Shown here: piece by piece, positions 27,825 through 39,433 of the stretch
Layout of the letters: each line of letters starts with the position of its first letter
Position numbering within the stretch: position 1 is the first letter of the stretch
NCBI RefSeq assembly: GCF_002959775.1
Contig: NZ_PPCX01000012.1
Span: forward strand, 62,001-126,000
Length of the DNA: 64,000 nucleotides
Source: Veillonella rogosae JCM 15642
Lineage (GTDB): Bacteria > Bacillota > Negativicutes > Veillonellales > Veillonellaceae
Direction of reading: 5' to 3'
The notes under the pieces: model-generated
Database searches by the model: none
Told to the model about the DNA's origin: nothing
The model's input: only the letters and a program-made list of their open reading frames with translations
Position numbers and translations under genes: made by a program

Positions 27825-30482
27825 TTATAAGGTTTCAAGGAACGCTTCACGTTCCAATAACGCTTGTTGTTTTTGTTTATATTCTTCTAACTTTTCTTTT
27901 TCTTTTGCTACTACAGCTTCTGGAGCTTTTGCTAGGAAACCTTGATTAGACAACTTGCCTTCCAAACGGGAAATTTCTTTTTCCATTTGGATTTTTTCCT
28001 TCCCGATACGCTCTCTTTCTTTTTCACCATCGATTAAGTCTTTAAGCAAGAGATATACTTCCATACCATTTACAACTGTTACAGTTGCATTTTCTGGTTT
28101 TGGATCATCGGCACCAAGAATAGTTACCTTTTCAGCCCAAGCTAATGTTACGAAGTAATCACTATGATCTGCTACCGTTTGAGCTAATGCTTCATCTGTT
28201 GGTGCTACGATAACCTCTGCTTTTTTACCTAACGGCACATTCATTTCAGCACGCATGTTACGAATGCCTTTAATAGCATCCATCATCACTTCCATTTGAC
28301 GAGCTGCACCGTCAAGATTGTCGAAGTTCAATGCTTCTGGCCATTTAGTAACTACGATGCTATCCCCTTCATGAGGCAAGTGTTGCCAAATATGTTCTGT
28401 TACGAACGGCATGAACGGATGTAACAACTCAAGCATTTGACGCAAGATAGTTACAAGCAAGTATTGAACTGTACGACGATCGCGTTCATTGCTTTCACTA
28501 TACAAACGAGGTTTCGCCAACTCAATATACCAGTCACAGTACGTATTCCAAATGAAGTCATATACAGAACTTGCCGCTTCACCTAATTCAAATTTATCGA
28601 GGTTAGATGTTACGCTTTGTACTGTTTCATTGTATTTTTGAATAATCCATTGATCAGCTAATGTTAAATCATCTGCAGTTGGAACGAAGCTTTCATCATA
28701 ATTCGTAAGATTCATCAATACGAATTTAGAAGCATTCCAAATCTTGTTAGCAAAGTTACGGTTCGCTTCTACACGCTCCATGTAGAAACGCATGTCATTA
28801 CCAGGTGTATTGCCTGTTACAAGAGTGAAACGCAATGCATCGGCACCAAATTGGTCAATAACATCAAGTGGATTAATACCATTGCCTAAGGATTTACTCA
28901 TCTTACGACCTTGGCTATCGCGAACAAGACCGTGGATGAATACGTGTTTGAACGGAATTTCATCTTCGAACTCAAGAGCCATGAAGATCATACGCGCTAC
29001 CCAGAAGAAGATAATATCGTAACCAGTTACGAGAACACTTGTTGGGTACCATTGTTTAAGCTCTGGAGTTTGGTCAGGCCAGCCCATCGTAGCAAATGGC
29101 CACAAGCCAGAACTGAACCATGTATCAAGAACGTCTGGATCTTGTGTTACATGACCATGACAATGAGGACATTCCGTAATGTCTTCACGACTTACGATAG
29201 TTTCACCGCAGTCATCACAGTACCATGCAGGAATGCGATGGCCCCACCATAATTGACGAGAAATCGTCCAGTCGCGGATGTTTTCAAGCCAGTTTACATA
29301 TGTTTTAGTGAAGCGTTCAGGCACAAACTCTACTTCATGGTCTTTAACAACTTTAAGAGCTGGCTCAGCCAACGGTTTCATATCTACGAACCATTGTTTA
29401 GATACCATTGGTTCGATAATGGTATTACAACGAGAGCAATGACCTACTGCATGGTCATGGTCATCGATTTTTTCAAGCAAGCCTAACTCTTGAAGTTCAG
29501 CTACTACTTGTTTACGTGCTTGTTCACGAGGCAAGCCATTGAACTTACCCGCGCCTTCATTCATTGTGGCATCATTGTTCATAACAACGATAGATTCTAA
29601 ATCGTGGCGTTGGCCCATTTCAAAGTCGTTAGGGTCATGAGCAGGCGTAATTTTTACACAACCTGTACCGAAACTTGCATCTACATAGTCATCGGCAATT
29701 ACAGGAATTTCACGGTTAACGAATGGTAATACCAAAGTTTTACCGATAAGGTCTTTATAACGATCATCTTCAGGATTTACCGCTACTGCCACATCACCAA
29801 ACATGGTTTCTGGACGTGTGGTAGCTACTACCACGAAGCGATTATCTTCACCTTTTACAGGATATTTAATATGCCATAAATGGCCGTGTTCATCTTCATG
29901 TTCAACTTCTACATCAGATAAAGCTGTGGCACACCGAGGGCACCAGTTGATAATGCGCTCACCACGGTAGATCAAACCTTTTTCATAAAGCTTTACGAAT
30001 ACTTCACGCACTGCATGATAGTAACCATCATCCAATGTAAAGCGTTCGCGAGTCCAGTCACAAGATGCGCCAAGGCTACGGATTTGTTTAACGATAGTAT
30101 CACCGTATTCTTTTTTCCATTCCCATACGCGTTCTACGAACTTCTCACGACCTAAATCATAGCGAGATTTACCTTCTTCTTTAGCGAGCATCTCTTCTAC
30201 TTTGATTTGAGTAGCAATACCAGCGTGGTCAGTACCAGGCATCCACAATACATTGTAACCTTGCATGCGTTTAAAACGGATGAGGATATCTTGCAACGTA
30301 TTATCTAGCGCATGGCCCATGTGAAGCATACCAGTTACATTAGGAGGCGGCAAGACGATACTGAATGGTTCTTTATTAGTGTCTACTTCTTCGTGAAAGT
30401 ATCCTTGATTTTCCCAATAAGAATACCATTTCCCTTCTATTTCACCGGGATTATAAGTGGTTAAATTTTCGTAGGTTTTCAT
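27825..30482 (-). CDS. valS: Valine--tRNA ligase
   Basis: Class Ia synthetase charging tRNA-Val. The 885-residue protein has [14 protein letters not shown] (HIGH-type motif near residue 50), the editing domain, [16 protein letters not shown] in [10 protein letters not shown], an anticodon-binding domain, and a C-terminal coiled coil (about 815-880) typical of ValRS. ATG follows GGAGG. No T-box leader is present since it sits 21 bp after tatC inside an operon. Confidence 0.97.
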   Translation of the reverse strand: MKTYENLTTYNPGEIEGKWYSYWENQGYFHEEVDTNKEPFSIVLPPPNVTGMLHMGHALDNTLQDILIRFKRMQGYNVLWMPGTDHAGIATQIKVEEMLAKEEGKSRYDLGREKFVERVWEWKKEYGDTIVKQIRSLGASCDWTRERFTLDDGYYHAVREVFVKLYEKGLIYRGERIINWCPRCATALSDVEVEHEDEHGHLWHIKYPVKGEDNRFVVVATTRPETMFGDVAVAVNPEDDRYKDLIGKTLVLPFVNREIPVIADDYVDASFGTGCVKITPAHDPNDFEMGQRHDLESIVVMNNDATMNEGAGKFNGLPREQARKQVVAELQELGLLEKIDDHDHAVGHCSRCNTIIEPMVSKQWFVDMKPLAEPALKVVKDHEVEFVPERFTKTYVNWLENIRDWTISRQLWWGHRIPAWYCDDCGETIVSREDITECPHCHGHVTQDPDVLDTWFSSGLWPFATMGWPDQTPELKQWYPTSVLVTGYDIIFFWVARMIFMALEFEDEIPFKHVFIHGLVRDSQGRKMSKSLGNGINPLDVIDQFGADALRFTLVTGNTPGNDMRFYMERVEANRNFANKIWNASKFVLMNLTNYDESFVPTADDLTLADQWIIQKYNETVQSVTSNLDKFELGEAASSVYDFIWNTYCDWYIELAKPRLYSESNERDRRTVQYLLVTILRQMLELLHPFMPFVTEHIWQHLPHEGDSIVVTKWPEALNFDNLDGAARQMEVMMDAIKGIRNMRAEMNVPLGKKAEVIVAPTDEALAQTVADHSDYFVTLAWAEKVTILGADDPKPENATVTVVNGMEVYLLLKDLIDGEKERERIGKEKIQMEKEISRLEGKLSNQGFLAKAPEAVVAKEKEKLEEYKQKQQALLEREAFLETL

Positions 30483-30503
30483 CGTTCCTCCTAAAAATAC
30501 TCC

Positions 30504-31394
30504 TTAGCGCTTCATAATCTTAGCCAATACAAACAGGCTCGTTTCATATAGCAATATCATAGGTAATGCAATCATCGTTTGAGAGAACATATCCGGTGTT
30601 GGTGAAATGACAGCACCTATGATAAAGGATATAAGAATAAATATCTTTCGTTTCGTTTTTAAAAAACGTGATGTTATTAAGTTGAAATATCCCAAGATGA
30701 TTAAAATCAACGGCAATTCAAAGATAAATCCAAAAGGCAGTACAAAGGACAACACAAAATCCATATACTGACCAATGGAAAACATCGGTTGTAATTCGTC
30801 TGTAGCAAAGCCCATGAAGAACTTCACGGCCGCCGGCAATACAAGAAAATAAGAAAATACAATGCCAATTCCGAATAAACCAATCGCTACCGGCAAAATC
30901 CAGTTGGACAACTGTTTTTCTCGCACCGTAAGGGCAGGCTTAACAAAGAGCCAAATCTGATGCAGTATAATAGGCGCTGCTATAATGAGCCCCCCTACTA
31001 TAGATACTTTCATATATGTAAAGAAAGCTTCAGTAGGTTTCATATAATAGAGCTTGCCCGCAGGCTTGAGGAGTATTTCTAATAATACGTCTACATAATA
31101 GTAAGAAATACACGTCCCCACAATAATGGCCACCGCCATCAGAATAAGCCGTTTTCTCAATTCAGATAGATGGCCTACAAGGGATAGCTCCCGAGCTTCA
31201 TCCATCATTTTCTGTTCCATTTCAGTATAAAGAGGTTCATTCTCTGGGTCCTCAGGAACTTGTAAATTTGCCACCTTATACCGTTCTTGCTCTGCTTTTT
31301 GCTCTGCTTCACGCCGTTTTTGACGAACTACACTATCAAAAGAAGGTTTTTTTATGGGATATTCGAAATCCGGTTTTGGTTCGAATGGTTCCAT
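30504..31394 (-). CDS. tatC: Sec-independent translocase subunit TatC, with N-terminal extension
   Basis: Multi-spanning receptor for twin-arginine signal peptides. The core starts at LVGHLSELRKRL (about residue 72) and has six membrane segments, with the conserved GLIIAAPIILHQIWLFVKPAL-type region. About 70 charged residues precede the core, which most TatC proteins lack. The start ATG follows AAAGG and lies 1 bp past the upstream stop, so the extension looks real. No tatA gene is adjacent. Confidence 0.92.
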   Translation of the reverse strand: MEPFEPKPDFEYPIKKPSFDSVVRQKRREAEQKAEQERYKVANLQVPEDPENEPLYTEMEQKMMDEARELSLVGHLSELRKRLILMAVAIIVGTCISYYYVDVLLEILLKPAGKLYYMKPTEAFFTYMKVSIVGGLIIAAPIILHQIWLFVKPALTVREKQLSNWILPVAIGLFGIGIVFSYFLVLPAAVKFFMGFATDELQPMFSIGQYMDFVLSFVLPFGFIFELPLILIILGYFNLITSRFLKTKRKIFILISFIIGAVISPTPDMFSQTMIALPMILLYETSLFVLAKIMKR

Positions 31395-31395
31395 A

Positions 31396-32367
31396 TTATA
31401 CCTTTCTATCAGCTAGATTTTCTACAGCCATCACAAGGAATTCCTTCCCTGGGAAATCACGTATAGCTTCAAGAGCAGCCAAAGCATCTTTGCAATATTT
31501 ATCAGCTACTGCCAATGTATTGTCAATACCGCCTTGAGCGATAACGTATTCGATAATATCTTGCTCATTACCGCCATTATTCAAGGCTTTAATATCTGCA
31601 AGCAATCTATCTTTATTGTCATCATTAACGATACTTAATAAAGGATAGGTCAATAAACCTTCGCGTAGGTCATTTCCTACAGGTTTACCTGTAGTCTCAG
31701 TCGTTTCACGATAGTCCATGATATCATCTGTAATTTGGAATGCCATCCCCAAAGCGTGACCGTATTTTTTCAACTCAACGATTTCAGACTCACTCCAGCC
31801 CCCTAAGAGACCACCAAGCTCCATGCAACCTTCCATGAAGTCCGCTGTTTTCTTTTGAGTCTTAGTCATATAGCGCTCAATCCCTTGATCGATACGATAT
31901 ACGTCTTCCATTTGCATGAACTCGCCTTCAACGAGACATGTAATGATATGAGAGAAAATTTGTAAATACTTCATATTGGGCATTTCAGATACGATTTGGA
32001 ATGCTTTGGCAAACAAGTAATCCCCACTAAGAATGGCGACTTTATTGCCTTTGTGCATATGAATTGTATCTTCACCGCGACGAATCTCAGCTTGATCTAA
32101 TACATCATCGTGAATCAGGGTTGCTAAATGAAGCATTTCTACGGCTTCTGCAATTCTAATGCGCTGACGTTCTACAGATGTGCCTGCATTGGCAATCAGT
32201 AGACATAATTGAGCGCGTAAACGCTTGCCACCAGCCGCTGATAATGGTCGAATCAGTGCATTAAAGTCTTCTGCACCGGTATTAAAAGATGATGCAAGAG
32301 ATTCTTCAACGCCCCCTAAATCTAGAGCAATGCGTTCCATAATCTCTAACTCATTGGTTTGACTCAT
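31396..32367 (-). CDS. Polyprenyl diphosphate synthase (long-chain trans type)
   Basis: Makes the isoprenoid side chain of quinones from IPP and farnesyl-PP. The 323-residue protein has GGKRLRAQLCLL, both aspartate-rich motifs (LIHDDVLD and ITDDIMDY) and the conserved GDYLFAKAF. It resembles HepT/IspB subunits. Chain length cannot be read. The ATG overlaps the engB stop as ATGA. Confidence 0.9.
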   Translation of the reverse strand: MSQTNELEIMERIALDLGGVEESLASSFNTGAEDFNALIRPLSAAGGKRLRAQLCLLIANAGTSVERQRIRIAEAVEMLHLATLIHDDVLDQAEIRRGEDTIHMHKGNKVAILSGDYLFAKAFQIVSEMPNMKYLQIFSHIITCLVEGEFMQMEDVYRIDQGIERYMTKTQKKTADFMEGCMELGGLLGGWSESEIVELKKYGHALGMAFQITDDIMDYRETTETTGKPVGNDLREGLLTYPLLSIVNDDNKDRLLADIKALNNGGNEQDIIEYVIAQGGIDNTLAVADKYCKDALAALEAIRDFPGKEFLVMAVENLADRKV

Positions 32368-33062
32368 GCTTCATCTCCTACTAGAACTGTATTGATGCGT
32401 TGTTGTAAAAGCTCACGACCTGTATGTTTTAAGGAGCTATATAAAATAGGCGGTGTATCCGTTGGATACATTTCCTTAATTTTAGCCAAGTTCGCAGACT
32501 TTTCTTTAGCTGTTAGCTTGTCAGCTTTAGTAACTACAATTTGTAGTGGCACACCAGCCTCAACAAGCCAGTCATAGGCCACCTTATCAATAGGCATCTC
32601 TGGATGACGACCATCGATAAGCAAGCACAACAACATCAATCGTTCAGAATGTAAAATATAATCGGCAATAAAGGAAGACCACAAATTGCGGTTTCCTTTA
32701 TTTGTCTTTGCAAAACCATACCCAGGAAGGTCTACGAGGAACCAATTGTATCTGCGTTCCTCTGTTTCAGAAATATCCTCTTTTGACTCAATGTCAAAAT
32801 AGTTTATCGTCTTTGTCTTACCTGGCTGGCCACTAACGAGGGCTAACCCACGATAATTACACAACGAGTTAATCAACGAAGATTTGCCCACATTAGAGCG
32901 TCCTAGGAAAGCGATTTCCACAGTATCCCCTTCAGGATATTGATCCGCCTTCACACAGGATGTATTATATTTTGCTGCTATAATACGAGGCCCCTTCGGT
33001 TCTTTTCGTGTATATTGTGGTTTTGGCCCCATTTGTTTAGTGGATTTTTTCTTTTTTTGCAT
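32364..33062 (-). CDS. engB: Ribosome-biogenesis GTPase EngB (YsxC/YihA)
   Basis: TrmE-Era-EngA family GTPase needed for assembly of the large ribosomal subunit. Motifs: GRSNVGKSSL (G1), GKTKTINYF (G2), DLPGYGFA (G3) and VTKADK (G4). At 232 residues it is slightly longer than usual because of a Lys-rich N-terminal tail of about 35 residues. The start overlaps the lon stop by one base (TAATG), matching the widespread lon-engB pair. Confidence 0.95.
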   Translation of the reverse strand: MQKKKKSTKQMGPKPQYTRKEPKGPRIIAAKYNTSCVKADQYPEGDTVEIAFLGRSNVGKSSLINSLCNYRGLALVSGQPGKTKTINYFDIESKEDISETEERRYNWFLVDLPGYGFAKTNKGNRNLWSSFIADYILHSERLMLLCLLIDGRHPEMPIDKVAYDWLVEAGVPLQIVVTKADKLTAKEKSANLAKIKEMYPTDTPPILYSSLKHTGRELLQQRINTVLVGDEA

Positions 33063-35371
33063 TACACAAGTGCCTTTGCTAATACTTCATCCATTGTCTT
33101 AACTGGCGTAATAATGAGTCCTTCTTTTACAATGTCAGGTAATTCTGCAATATCCTTTTCATTGCCTTTTGGAATCAATACCTCTTTAATGCCATGAGAC
33201 AAGGCTGCTAATAATTTCTCTTTTAAACCGCCTATTGGCAATACGCGGCCACGCAATGTAATTTCACCAGTCATGGCAATATCAGAACGAACCTTGCGAT
33301 TTGTCAAAATAGATACCATAGCCAATGTCATGGTAATACCTGCAGAAGGACCATCTTTAGGCGTTGCCCCTTCTGGCAAGTGAACGTGAATATCGAGTTT
33401 CTTATAGAAATCTTCTTCAATTTTTAATGCTTTTGCATTGTGGCGAATGTAACTCATAGCTGCTTGGCCAGATTCTTGCATAACCTTGCCGAGGCTGCCA
33501 GTTAATGCCAATTTACCGGTACCATTCATAGTCGTAGCTTCACAAGGTAATACTACGCCACCAACAGAAGTCCAAGCTAAGCCATTTACATAGCCAACTT
33601 GTGGTTTCTTTTCCCGTTCTTGATCAACGAAAATCGGAGCACCTAAGAACTCATGAAGATTCTTAGTCGTTACTTTTGGTGCATCGCCACCTTCTTCGAC
33701 TACTTTGAAAGCGATTTTACGGCAAATCTTAGCAATTGTTTTTTCTAAGGTACGAACACCCGCTTCGCGAGTATATTCGGAAATTACTTTTCTCAACACA
33801 GCATCAGATAATTTAACCTTGTAGTCTTCAAGGCCATTTTTCTTAATTTGCTTAGGAGTTAAGTAACGCTTAGCGATTTCTAGTTTCTCTTCTTCCATAT
33901 AACTGGACAATTCAATGATTTCCATACGGTCTAACAATGGACCAGGAATATTGGATGCTACGTTAGCCGTAGTAATCCAGAATACTTCGGAGAAGTCGAA
34001 CGGTACTTCGATGAAGTGATCGCTAAATGTACTATTTTGTTCAGGATCCAACACCTCTAATAATGCAGAGGATGGATCACCTTTATAGTCAGATGCGAGT
34101 TTGTCAATTTCATCCAGTAAGAATACAGGATTCTTAGTACCTACATTCTTTAGACCTTGGATCATGCGACCCGGCAAGGCGCCAATATACGTACGACGAT
34201 GACCGCGGATTTCAGCTTCATCGCGAACACCACCCAAGGATGCACGGATAAACTTACGATTCATCGATTTAGCAATAGATGTGGCCAAGGATGTTTTACC
34301 AACCCCTGGTGGGCCCACTAAGCAGAGAATGGAACCACTATTTTTACCAGTTAACTTACGAACAGCTAAGAATTCAAGGATGCGTTTTTTTACCTTTTCA
34401 AGGCCATAATGGTCAGCATCAAGCATCGCATGAGCTTCCTTGATGTCTAAGCGGTCTTCAGTTAATTCATTCCACGGTAACGCCAATACCCAATCTAGGT
34501 AATTGCGCAAAATTGTTGCTTCTGGCATCAATTGTGGCATGCGGCTATAACGAGAAATTTCTTTATCAATACGCGTATGTACATCTTCACTTAAGTTAAG
34601 CGCTTTCAATTTAACGCGTAATTCTTCGGCTTCTTCCTCTGGATCACCTTTGTCACCCAATTCATCGTGGATAACTCGAATTTTTTCGCGCAAGAAATAT
34701 TCTTTTTGCGCTTTTTCCATGGATTGTCGCACTTGGTTATTAATAGAATTTTCCAAATCAGAGATTTGTAGCTCCATATTTAAGATGCCTACAATCATAT
34801 TTAGACGACGAGCTACAGATAATTCCTCTAGTAACTCTTGGCGTTTTAAATTATTGATTGGCAACAAGAATGCAACTTGATCAGCTAATTCACATGGATC
34901 ACGCAATTCCATAACGCGCGTTACCCCTTCATCTGTAACAGATTTAGCTTCTTCTGCCCATTCACCGAATTTAGACTGTACAAGACGACGGTAAGCTTCT
35001 AGCTCTACATCGTCTTCGAACTCAGAGGCTACGCGTTCGTAGTCCCCTACATAGTACGGATCCATACTTGTAATATTCATTACGCGAATACGTGTAATGC
35101 CCTCTACAAGAACACGTACAATACCACCTGGTAAGCGTAACATTTGCTTGATTTTTACTAATGTACCCATTTGGGCTAAATCATGAACGGTCGGTGCATC
35201 AACAGCATCATCCTTTTGGGTCACAACTGCTAAAATGCGATCCTCGTTCATCGCGGCCTCTACCGCTTTAATGGATTTGTCTCGACCGATATCGAGGTGA
35301 ATCACGATATTTGGGTATACAACCATGCCTCTAAGAGGTACGGTAGGGATCCCAATTTCGAGTAAATTCAT
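33062..35371 (-). CDS. lon: ATP-dependent protease La (Lon)
   Basis: Cytoplasmic AAA+ protease for misfolded and regulatory proteins. The 769-residue protein has the N-terminal substrate domain (from [12 protein letters not shown]), a coiled coil, the Walker [12 protein letters not shown], Walker B FLLDEIDK, and the protease domain with catalytic Ser in [10 protein letters not shown] and the Lys in [13 protein letters not shown] follows GGAGG. It is separated from clpX by a hairpin and begins a tight seven-gene run. Confidence 0.97.
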   Translation of the reverse strand: MNLLEIGIPTVPLRGMVVYPNIVIHLDIGRDKSIKAVEAAMNEDRILAVVTQKDDAVDAPTVHDLAQMGTLVKIKQMLRLPGGIVRVLVEGITRIRVMNITSMDPYYVGDYERVASEFEDDVELEAYRRLVQSKFGEWAEEAKSVTDEGVTRVMELRDPCELADQVAFLLPINNLKRQELLEELSVARRLNMIVGILNMELQISDLENSINNQVRQSMEKAQKEYFLREKIRVIHDELGDKGDPEEEAEELRVKLKALNLSEDVHTRIDKEISRYSRMPQLMPEATILRNYLDWVLALPWNELTEDRLDIKEAHAMLDADHYGLEKVKKRILEFLAVRKLTGKNSGSILCLVGPPGVGKTSLATSIAKSMNRKFIRASLGGVRDEAEIRGHRRTYIGALPGRMIQGLKNVGTKNPVFLLDEIDKLASDYKGDPSSALLEVLDPEQNSTFSDHFIEVPFDFSEVFWITTANVASNIPGPLLDRMEIIELSSYMEEEKLEIAKRYLTPKQIKKNGLEDYKVKLSDAVLRKVISEYTREAGVRTLEKTIAKICRKIAFKVVEEGGDAPKVTTKNLHEFLGAPIFVDQEREKKPQVGYVNGLAWTSVGGVVLPCEATTMNGTGKLALTGSLGKVMQESGQAAMSYIRHNAKALKIEEDFYKKLDIHVHLPEGATPKDGPSAGITMTLAMVSILTNRKVRSDIAMTGEITLRGRVLPIGGLKEKLLAALSHGIKEVLIPKGNEKDIAELPDIVKEGLIITPVKTMDEVLAKALV

Positions 35372-35397
35372 ACTTCCTCCAGGTATTTATATTATGA

Positions 35398-35432
35398 AAA
35401 GAAACTCATTCCTACACAGAAATGAGTTTCTT
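35398..35432 (-). terminator. Hairpin after clpX
   Basis: Stem of 10-12 bp (GAAACTCATT 35401-35410 with AATGAGTTTC 35421-35430), followed by TTTTC on the minus strand. It lies immediately past the clpX stop and 27 bp before the lon start, so it may reduce read-through into lon. Confidence 0.7.
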
Positions 35433-35436
35433 CGAA

Positions 35437-36690
35437 TTACGATTTCAACTGGATGTCTTGGTCTGCCTCATTTTTGAGTATAGGTTCACCTGTGCTCAGC
35501 ACGGATTCACGATTCACGATGCACTTAGTTACTTCCGGCATGGAAGGAACTTCGAACATAACGCGTTTCATCACCTTTTCAATGATAGCACGCAAACCAC
35601 GAGCACCTGTTTTTCGCTGTAATGCTTCATCAGCGATTTCTTCTAATGCATCTTCAGTGAAAGTTAACTCTACACCATCAAGGGATAGAATTTTTTCATA
35701 TTGTTTTGTTAATGCATTTTTAGGCTTTGTCAAAATTTGGATTAATGCATCTCTGTCCAATTGGTCTAATGTTACCATCACAGGTAAACGACCAATGAAC
35801 TCAGGAATCAAACCAAACTTCAATAAATCTTCAGGTACAACATCTTTTAAGATAGCCGATACATTACGTTCTTCTTTACGTTGCACGTCTGCACCAAAAC
35901 CAAGGGTTTTCTTGGCGGTACGCTTAGTAATAACCCGGTCCATACCATCAAATGCACCACCACAAATAAAGAGAATATTTGTCGTGTCAATTTGAAGCAT
36001 TTCTTGATTTGGATGCTTTCTACCACCTTGAGGTGGAACAGAAGCAACGGTACCTTCTAAGATTTTAAGCAATGCTTGTTGTACACCTTCACCAGACACG
36101 TCACGTGTGATGGAAGGATTCTCAGACTTACGAGCAATCTTATCAATTTCATCGATATAGATAATGCCGCGCTCAGCCCGAGCTATATCATAATCTGCAG
36201 CTTGGATAATTTTGAGTAAGATATTTTCTACGTCTTCCCCTACATAACCAGCCTCAGTTAAGCTTGTAGCATCTGCAATAGCAAATGGCACTTCTAGCAT
36301 TTTCGCTAAGGTTTGAGCCAATAGTGTTTTACCACTACCAGTAGGACCAATGAACAATACATTAGCCTTTTGTAATTCTACATCATCTACTACATTATCT
36401 GTTTGTAAGCGTTTGTAGTGATTATATACAGCCACAGCTAAAGAGATTTTAGCATCATCTTGACCAATAACATATTCGTCAAGATGAGCCTTAATATCTC
36501 TCGGCGTTGGCAATTCTTTTAAGTTGAAGTCATACGTTTCAACAGCACCCAACTCATCAGCGATGATACGTTCACATACTTCAACGCATTCATCACAAAT
36601 ATACACGTTAGGACCCGCCACTAATTTGCGGACTTCTTCGCTTGTGCGTCCACAAAAACTGCAGCGCATAGTGTCTTTATCTTTTGCCAA
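35437..36690 (-). CDS. clpX: ClpX ATPase subunit of the ClpXP protease
   Basis: AAA+ unfoldase that feeds substrates to ClpP. The 417-residue protein has the N-terminal four-cysteine zinc domain ([11 protein letters not shown] ... [10 protein letters not shown]), Walker [13 protein letters not shown], Walker [12 protein letters not shown], and the pore and sensor-2 region ARGLRAIIE. The ClpP-docking loop holds [10 protein letters not shown] and an IGF-like LGFGAD segment. It starts at a TTG (36688-36690) after GGAGG. It follows clpP by 12 bp. Confidence 0.97.
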   Translation of the reverse strand: MAKDKDTMRCSFCGRTSEEVRKLVAGPNVYICDECVEVCERIIADELGAVETYDFNLKELPTPRDIKAHLDEYVIGQDDAKISLAVAVYNHYKRLQTDNVVDDVELQKANVLFIGPTGSGKTLLAQTLAKMLEVPFAIADATSLTEAGYVGEDVENILLKIIQAADYDIARAERGIIYIDEIDKIARKSENPSITRDVSGEGVQQALLKILEGTVASVPPQGGRKHPNQEMLQIDTTNILFICGGAFDGMDRVITKRTAKKTLGFGADVQRKEERNVSAILKDVVPEDLLKFGLIPEFIGRLPVMVTLDQLDRDALIQILTKPKNALTKQYEKILSLDGVELTFTEDALEEIADEALQRKTGARGLRAIIEKVMKRVMFEVPSMPEVTKCIVNRESVLSTGEPILKNEADQDIQLKS

Positions 36691-36702
36691 GGGGCGCCTC
36701 CA

Positions 36703-37296
36703 TTACTTGCCTTCTACAGGTTCTCTAGTGAGCACCTCATCGATTAAGCCGTATTCAACGGCATCCTGAGCACTCATGAAGTTATCGCGATCTGTATCGC
36801 GAGCTACTACTTCAATATCTTGTCCACTGCGAGAAGCTAAGATACCATTTAATTCTTCACGCATGCGAAGAATCTCACGGGCATGGATTTCAATTTCAGA
36901 TGCTTGCCCTTGTACACCACCTAATGGTTGGTGAATCATAACGCGTGCATGAGGTAACGCATAACGTTTGCCTTTAGTACCTGCTGTTAAAAGCACAGCA
37001 CCCATGCTCGCTGCAGAGCCTACACAAATGGTAGACACATCTGGTTTGATATATTGCATCGTATCATAAATAGCCATACCGGCAGTTACAACACCGCCGG
37101 GGCTATTAATGTACAAATGAATATCCTTGTCAGGATCCTCTGCTTCTAGGAATAGCATTTGCGCAATAATCGCATTAGCCACATTATCATCGATAGGACC
37201 ACCGAGGAAGATAATGCGATCCTTTAACAAGCGAGAGTATATATCATAGGAACGCTCGCCGCGTTCACTTTGTTCAACTACGATTGGTACATACAT
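36703..37296 (-). CDS. clpP: ClpP protease subunit
   Basis: Tetradecameric serine protease. The catalytic triad is visible: Ser in [11 protein letters not shown] (about residue 98), His in MIHQPLGG (about 123) and Asp in [10 protein letters not shown] (about 172). The 197-residue length is normal. ATG follows AAGGTG. It lies between tig and clpX. Confidence 0.97.
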   Translation of the reverse strand: MYVPIVVEQSERGERSYDIYSRLLKDRIIFLGGPIDDNVANAIIAQMLFLEAEDPDKDIHLYINSPGGVVTAGMAIYDTMQYIKPDVSTICVGSAASMGAVLLTAGTKGKRYALPHARVMIHQPLGGVQGQASEIEIHAREILRMREELNGILASRSGQDIEVVARDTDRDNFMSAQDAVEYGLIDEVLTREPVEGK

Positions 37297-37332
37297 ATAT
37301 TCACCTTTTCATGTACCTAGTTGAGCAAACTA

Positions 37333-38637
37333 TTATTCAGCTGCTTCAGCACCTTTTGCATTATCAATAATGAATCGAGCTGCTTTTTTGCGAGCTACAG
37401 AGCCTGCCAACATAGCTACACGACCTTCTTTTGCAATAATATCCCAAACTTCTTTAGGATCTGCCCCAAAGTTTTGAGCCATAATGAAGATTTCACGGTT
37501 CATGTCGTCAGGAGTTACTTCGATACCTTCAGCAGTTGCGATAGCATCTAATACTAAATCAGCGCGTACGTTTTCAGCTGCGGAATCTTTGTATTCAGAA
37601 CGTAAATCTTCGATAGTTTTATTGGAGAATTTTAAGTAATCATCAAGTTTCAAGCCACGACCTTCCATGTTCATAGCCAATTCTTGAATCATTTGTTCTA
37701 CACGATCTTCAATCATTACTTCTGGAATTTCAACAGTTGCGTTTTTAACAGCTGTTTGAATCAAATCAGCATTGTAAGTATCGATTGCGCGGCGGGAAGC
37801 TTCTTCTTCCATTTTAGCGCGAAGATCTTTTTTCAATTCTTCAATAGTTTCGTAAGAGCTTGCTTCTTTTGCGAACTCGTCGTTCAATTCAGGCAATTCT
37901 TTACGTTTAATGTCATGGATGTGAGTTTTGAATTCTGCTTCTTTACCAGCAAGTTCTGCTACGAAGTAGTCTTCAGGGAATGTTACTTTTACAGTTACAT
38001 CATCGCCAGCTTTAGCACCGATCAATTGATCTTCAAAGCCAGGAATGAAGCTACCGGAACCGATTTGTAATGGGTAGGATTTACCTTCACCACCATCGAA
38101 TGGTTTACCGTCAACGGAACCAGCGAAGTCGATTACTGCAAAGTCGTCTTTTTGAATTGTAGCGCCTTCTTCAGCAACAACCATTTTCGCTTGTTGTTCA
38201 CGAATGTTGTTCAATTGTTCTTCGATTTGTTCATCAGTTACTGTAGCGTCTTGTTTTTCAGCTTCTAAGCCTTTGTAATCGCCAAGTTTAACTTCAGGGC
38301 GTTTAGTTACAGTAGCTTTAAAGATTAAATCTTTACCTTCTTCGAATTGTTCGCGTTCGATTTCTGGATCAGATACAGGAACGATATCATTTTCACGAAG
38401 AGCAGCAGTGTAGTTTTGGCTAGCCAATACTTCGAATGCTTCTTCCATGATAGCTTCTTTGCCGAAGTTCATTTCCAAAATACGGCGAGGTGCATGGCCT
38501 TTACGGAAGCCAGGGATGTTTACTTGACCTGCAATGCGTTTTACAGCTTGTTTAATGCCTTTATCTACTTCAGCTGCAGGTACTTCAATAGTTAACGTTA
38601 CTACGTGTTGATCAACAGGATTTACAGTTGCTTTCAT
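37333..38637 (-). CDS. tig: Trigger factor
   Basis: Ribosome-bound chaperone and peptidyl-prolyl isomerase. The 434-residue protein has the ribosome-docking signature GFRKGHAPRRILE, the FKBP-type domain (about 155-245, with GKSYPLQIGSGSFIPGFEDQ), and helical arms. ATG follows GAGGAGG. First gene of tig-clpP-clpX. Confidence 0.96.
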   Translation of the reverse strand: MKATVNPVDQHVVTLTIEVPAAEVDKGIKQAVKRIAGQVNIPGFRKGHAPRRILEMNFGKEAIMEEAFEVLASQNYTAALRENDIVPVSDPEIEREQFEEGKDLIFKATVTKRPEVKLGDYKGLEAEKQDATVTDEQIEEQLNNIREQQAKMVVAEEGATIQKDDFAVIDFAGSVDGKPFDGGEGKSYPLQIGSGSFIPGFEDQLIGAKAGDDVTVKVTFPEDYFVAELAGKEAEFKTHIHDIKRKELPELNDEFAKEASSYETIEELKKDLRAKMEEEASRRAIDTYNADLIQTAVKNATVEIPEVMIEDRVEQMIQELAMNMEGRGLKLDDYLKFSNKTIEDLRSEYKDSAAENVRADLVLDAIATAEGIEVTPDDMNREIFIMAQNFGADPKEVWDIIAKEGRVAMLAGSVARKKAARFIIDNAKGAEAAE

Positions 38638-38748
38638 TTAAAATATGTCCTCCTCAAAGGGCAATACGCCCAAATTTCTGTAGTATATTATGCACTCCTA
38701 ATAATAACATAAATGCAAGGTCAATGCAATTCTTCTCAATTTACACTA

Positions 38749-38776
38749 AAAGACCACCCCAAAACGGGTGGTCTTT
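38749..38776 (-). terminator. Intrinsic terminator after the CBS-domain gene
   Basis: An 11-bp stem (38749-38759 with 38766-38776) with a six-base loop and an A/T flank, 25 bp past the stop codon on the minus strand. Confidence 0.88.
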
Positions 38777-38800
38777 ATACGTTTTACATAATTATGCTAA

Positions 38801-39256
38801 TTAGTTATCTTTAGCGATCAATTTGATGATGTCTCGACGAGATAAGATGCCAACCAAATGGTAATCTTTATCTACAACAGGAACATTTTTCAAATGTTGG
38901 TCTAACATAACAGATACAATTTCTTCTACCTCTTTATCTGGTGTAGTCGTAATTACTTCATCAGTCATTAACTCATGAACATGAGATGCCAACAATTTTT
39001 TGAACTTTGCATTGTATTCGCCAATGCCATTGTAATAAATACTAGCGCCTAAAACATTTACGTAATGAGGTACATGAGGGCGCACTTTTTTATAAAGTAA
39101 ATCACCTTCAGAAATAATACCTAATAATTTATTATTGTCATCCACTACGGATACAGCAGTTAAATTGTACTTAACTAATAAATCAGCTACATCAGAAATT
39201 GGTGCATCTTTACCAACAGTAACAGGGTATTTATTCATTACTTCTTGAATTTTCAT
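38801..39256 (-). CDS. CBS-domain pair protein
   Basis: A 151-residue protein consisting of two CBS domains (about 1-60 and 90-150), a module that binds adenine nucleotides to sense energy state. LLGIISEGDLLYKKV and LVGILSRRDIIKLIAK are the ends of each motif. There is no effector domain. The ATG at 39254-39256 has GAGGAGG upstream; the frame continues 17 codons further without a better site. Single gene with its own terminator. Confidence 0.88.
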   Translation of the reverse strand: MKIQEVMNKYPVTVGKDAPISDVADLLVKYNLTAVSVVDDNNKLLGIISEGDLLYKKVRPHVPHYVNVLGASIYYNGIGEYNAKFKKLLASHVHELMTDEVITTTPDKEVEEIVSVMLDQHLKNVPVVDKDYHLVGILSRRDIIKLIAKDN

Positions 39257-39433
39257 AGTGAATTCCTCCTCACCAAATATATATGGCCTTATTATACTAT
39301 TCGACATAGCATAATAAAACTCCTTTTTTTGTGAACTGATTATATAAATAATTTATAAGTCTATCCCTAGTGTATAAGTTATAGTAACTATTATTCACTA
39401 AACTACTAGAATTAAATTAATAAACTATTAAAC

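Noticed and set aside
27825-30503. T-box riboswitch before valS
   Set aside because: Only 21 bp separate valS from tatC, leaving no room for a leader.
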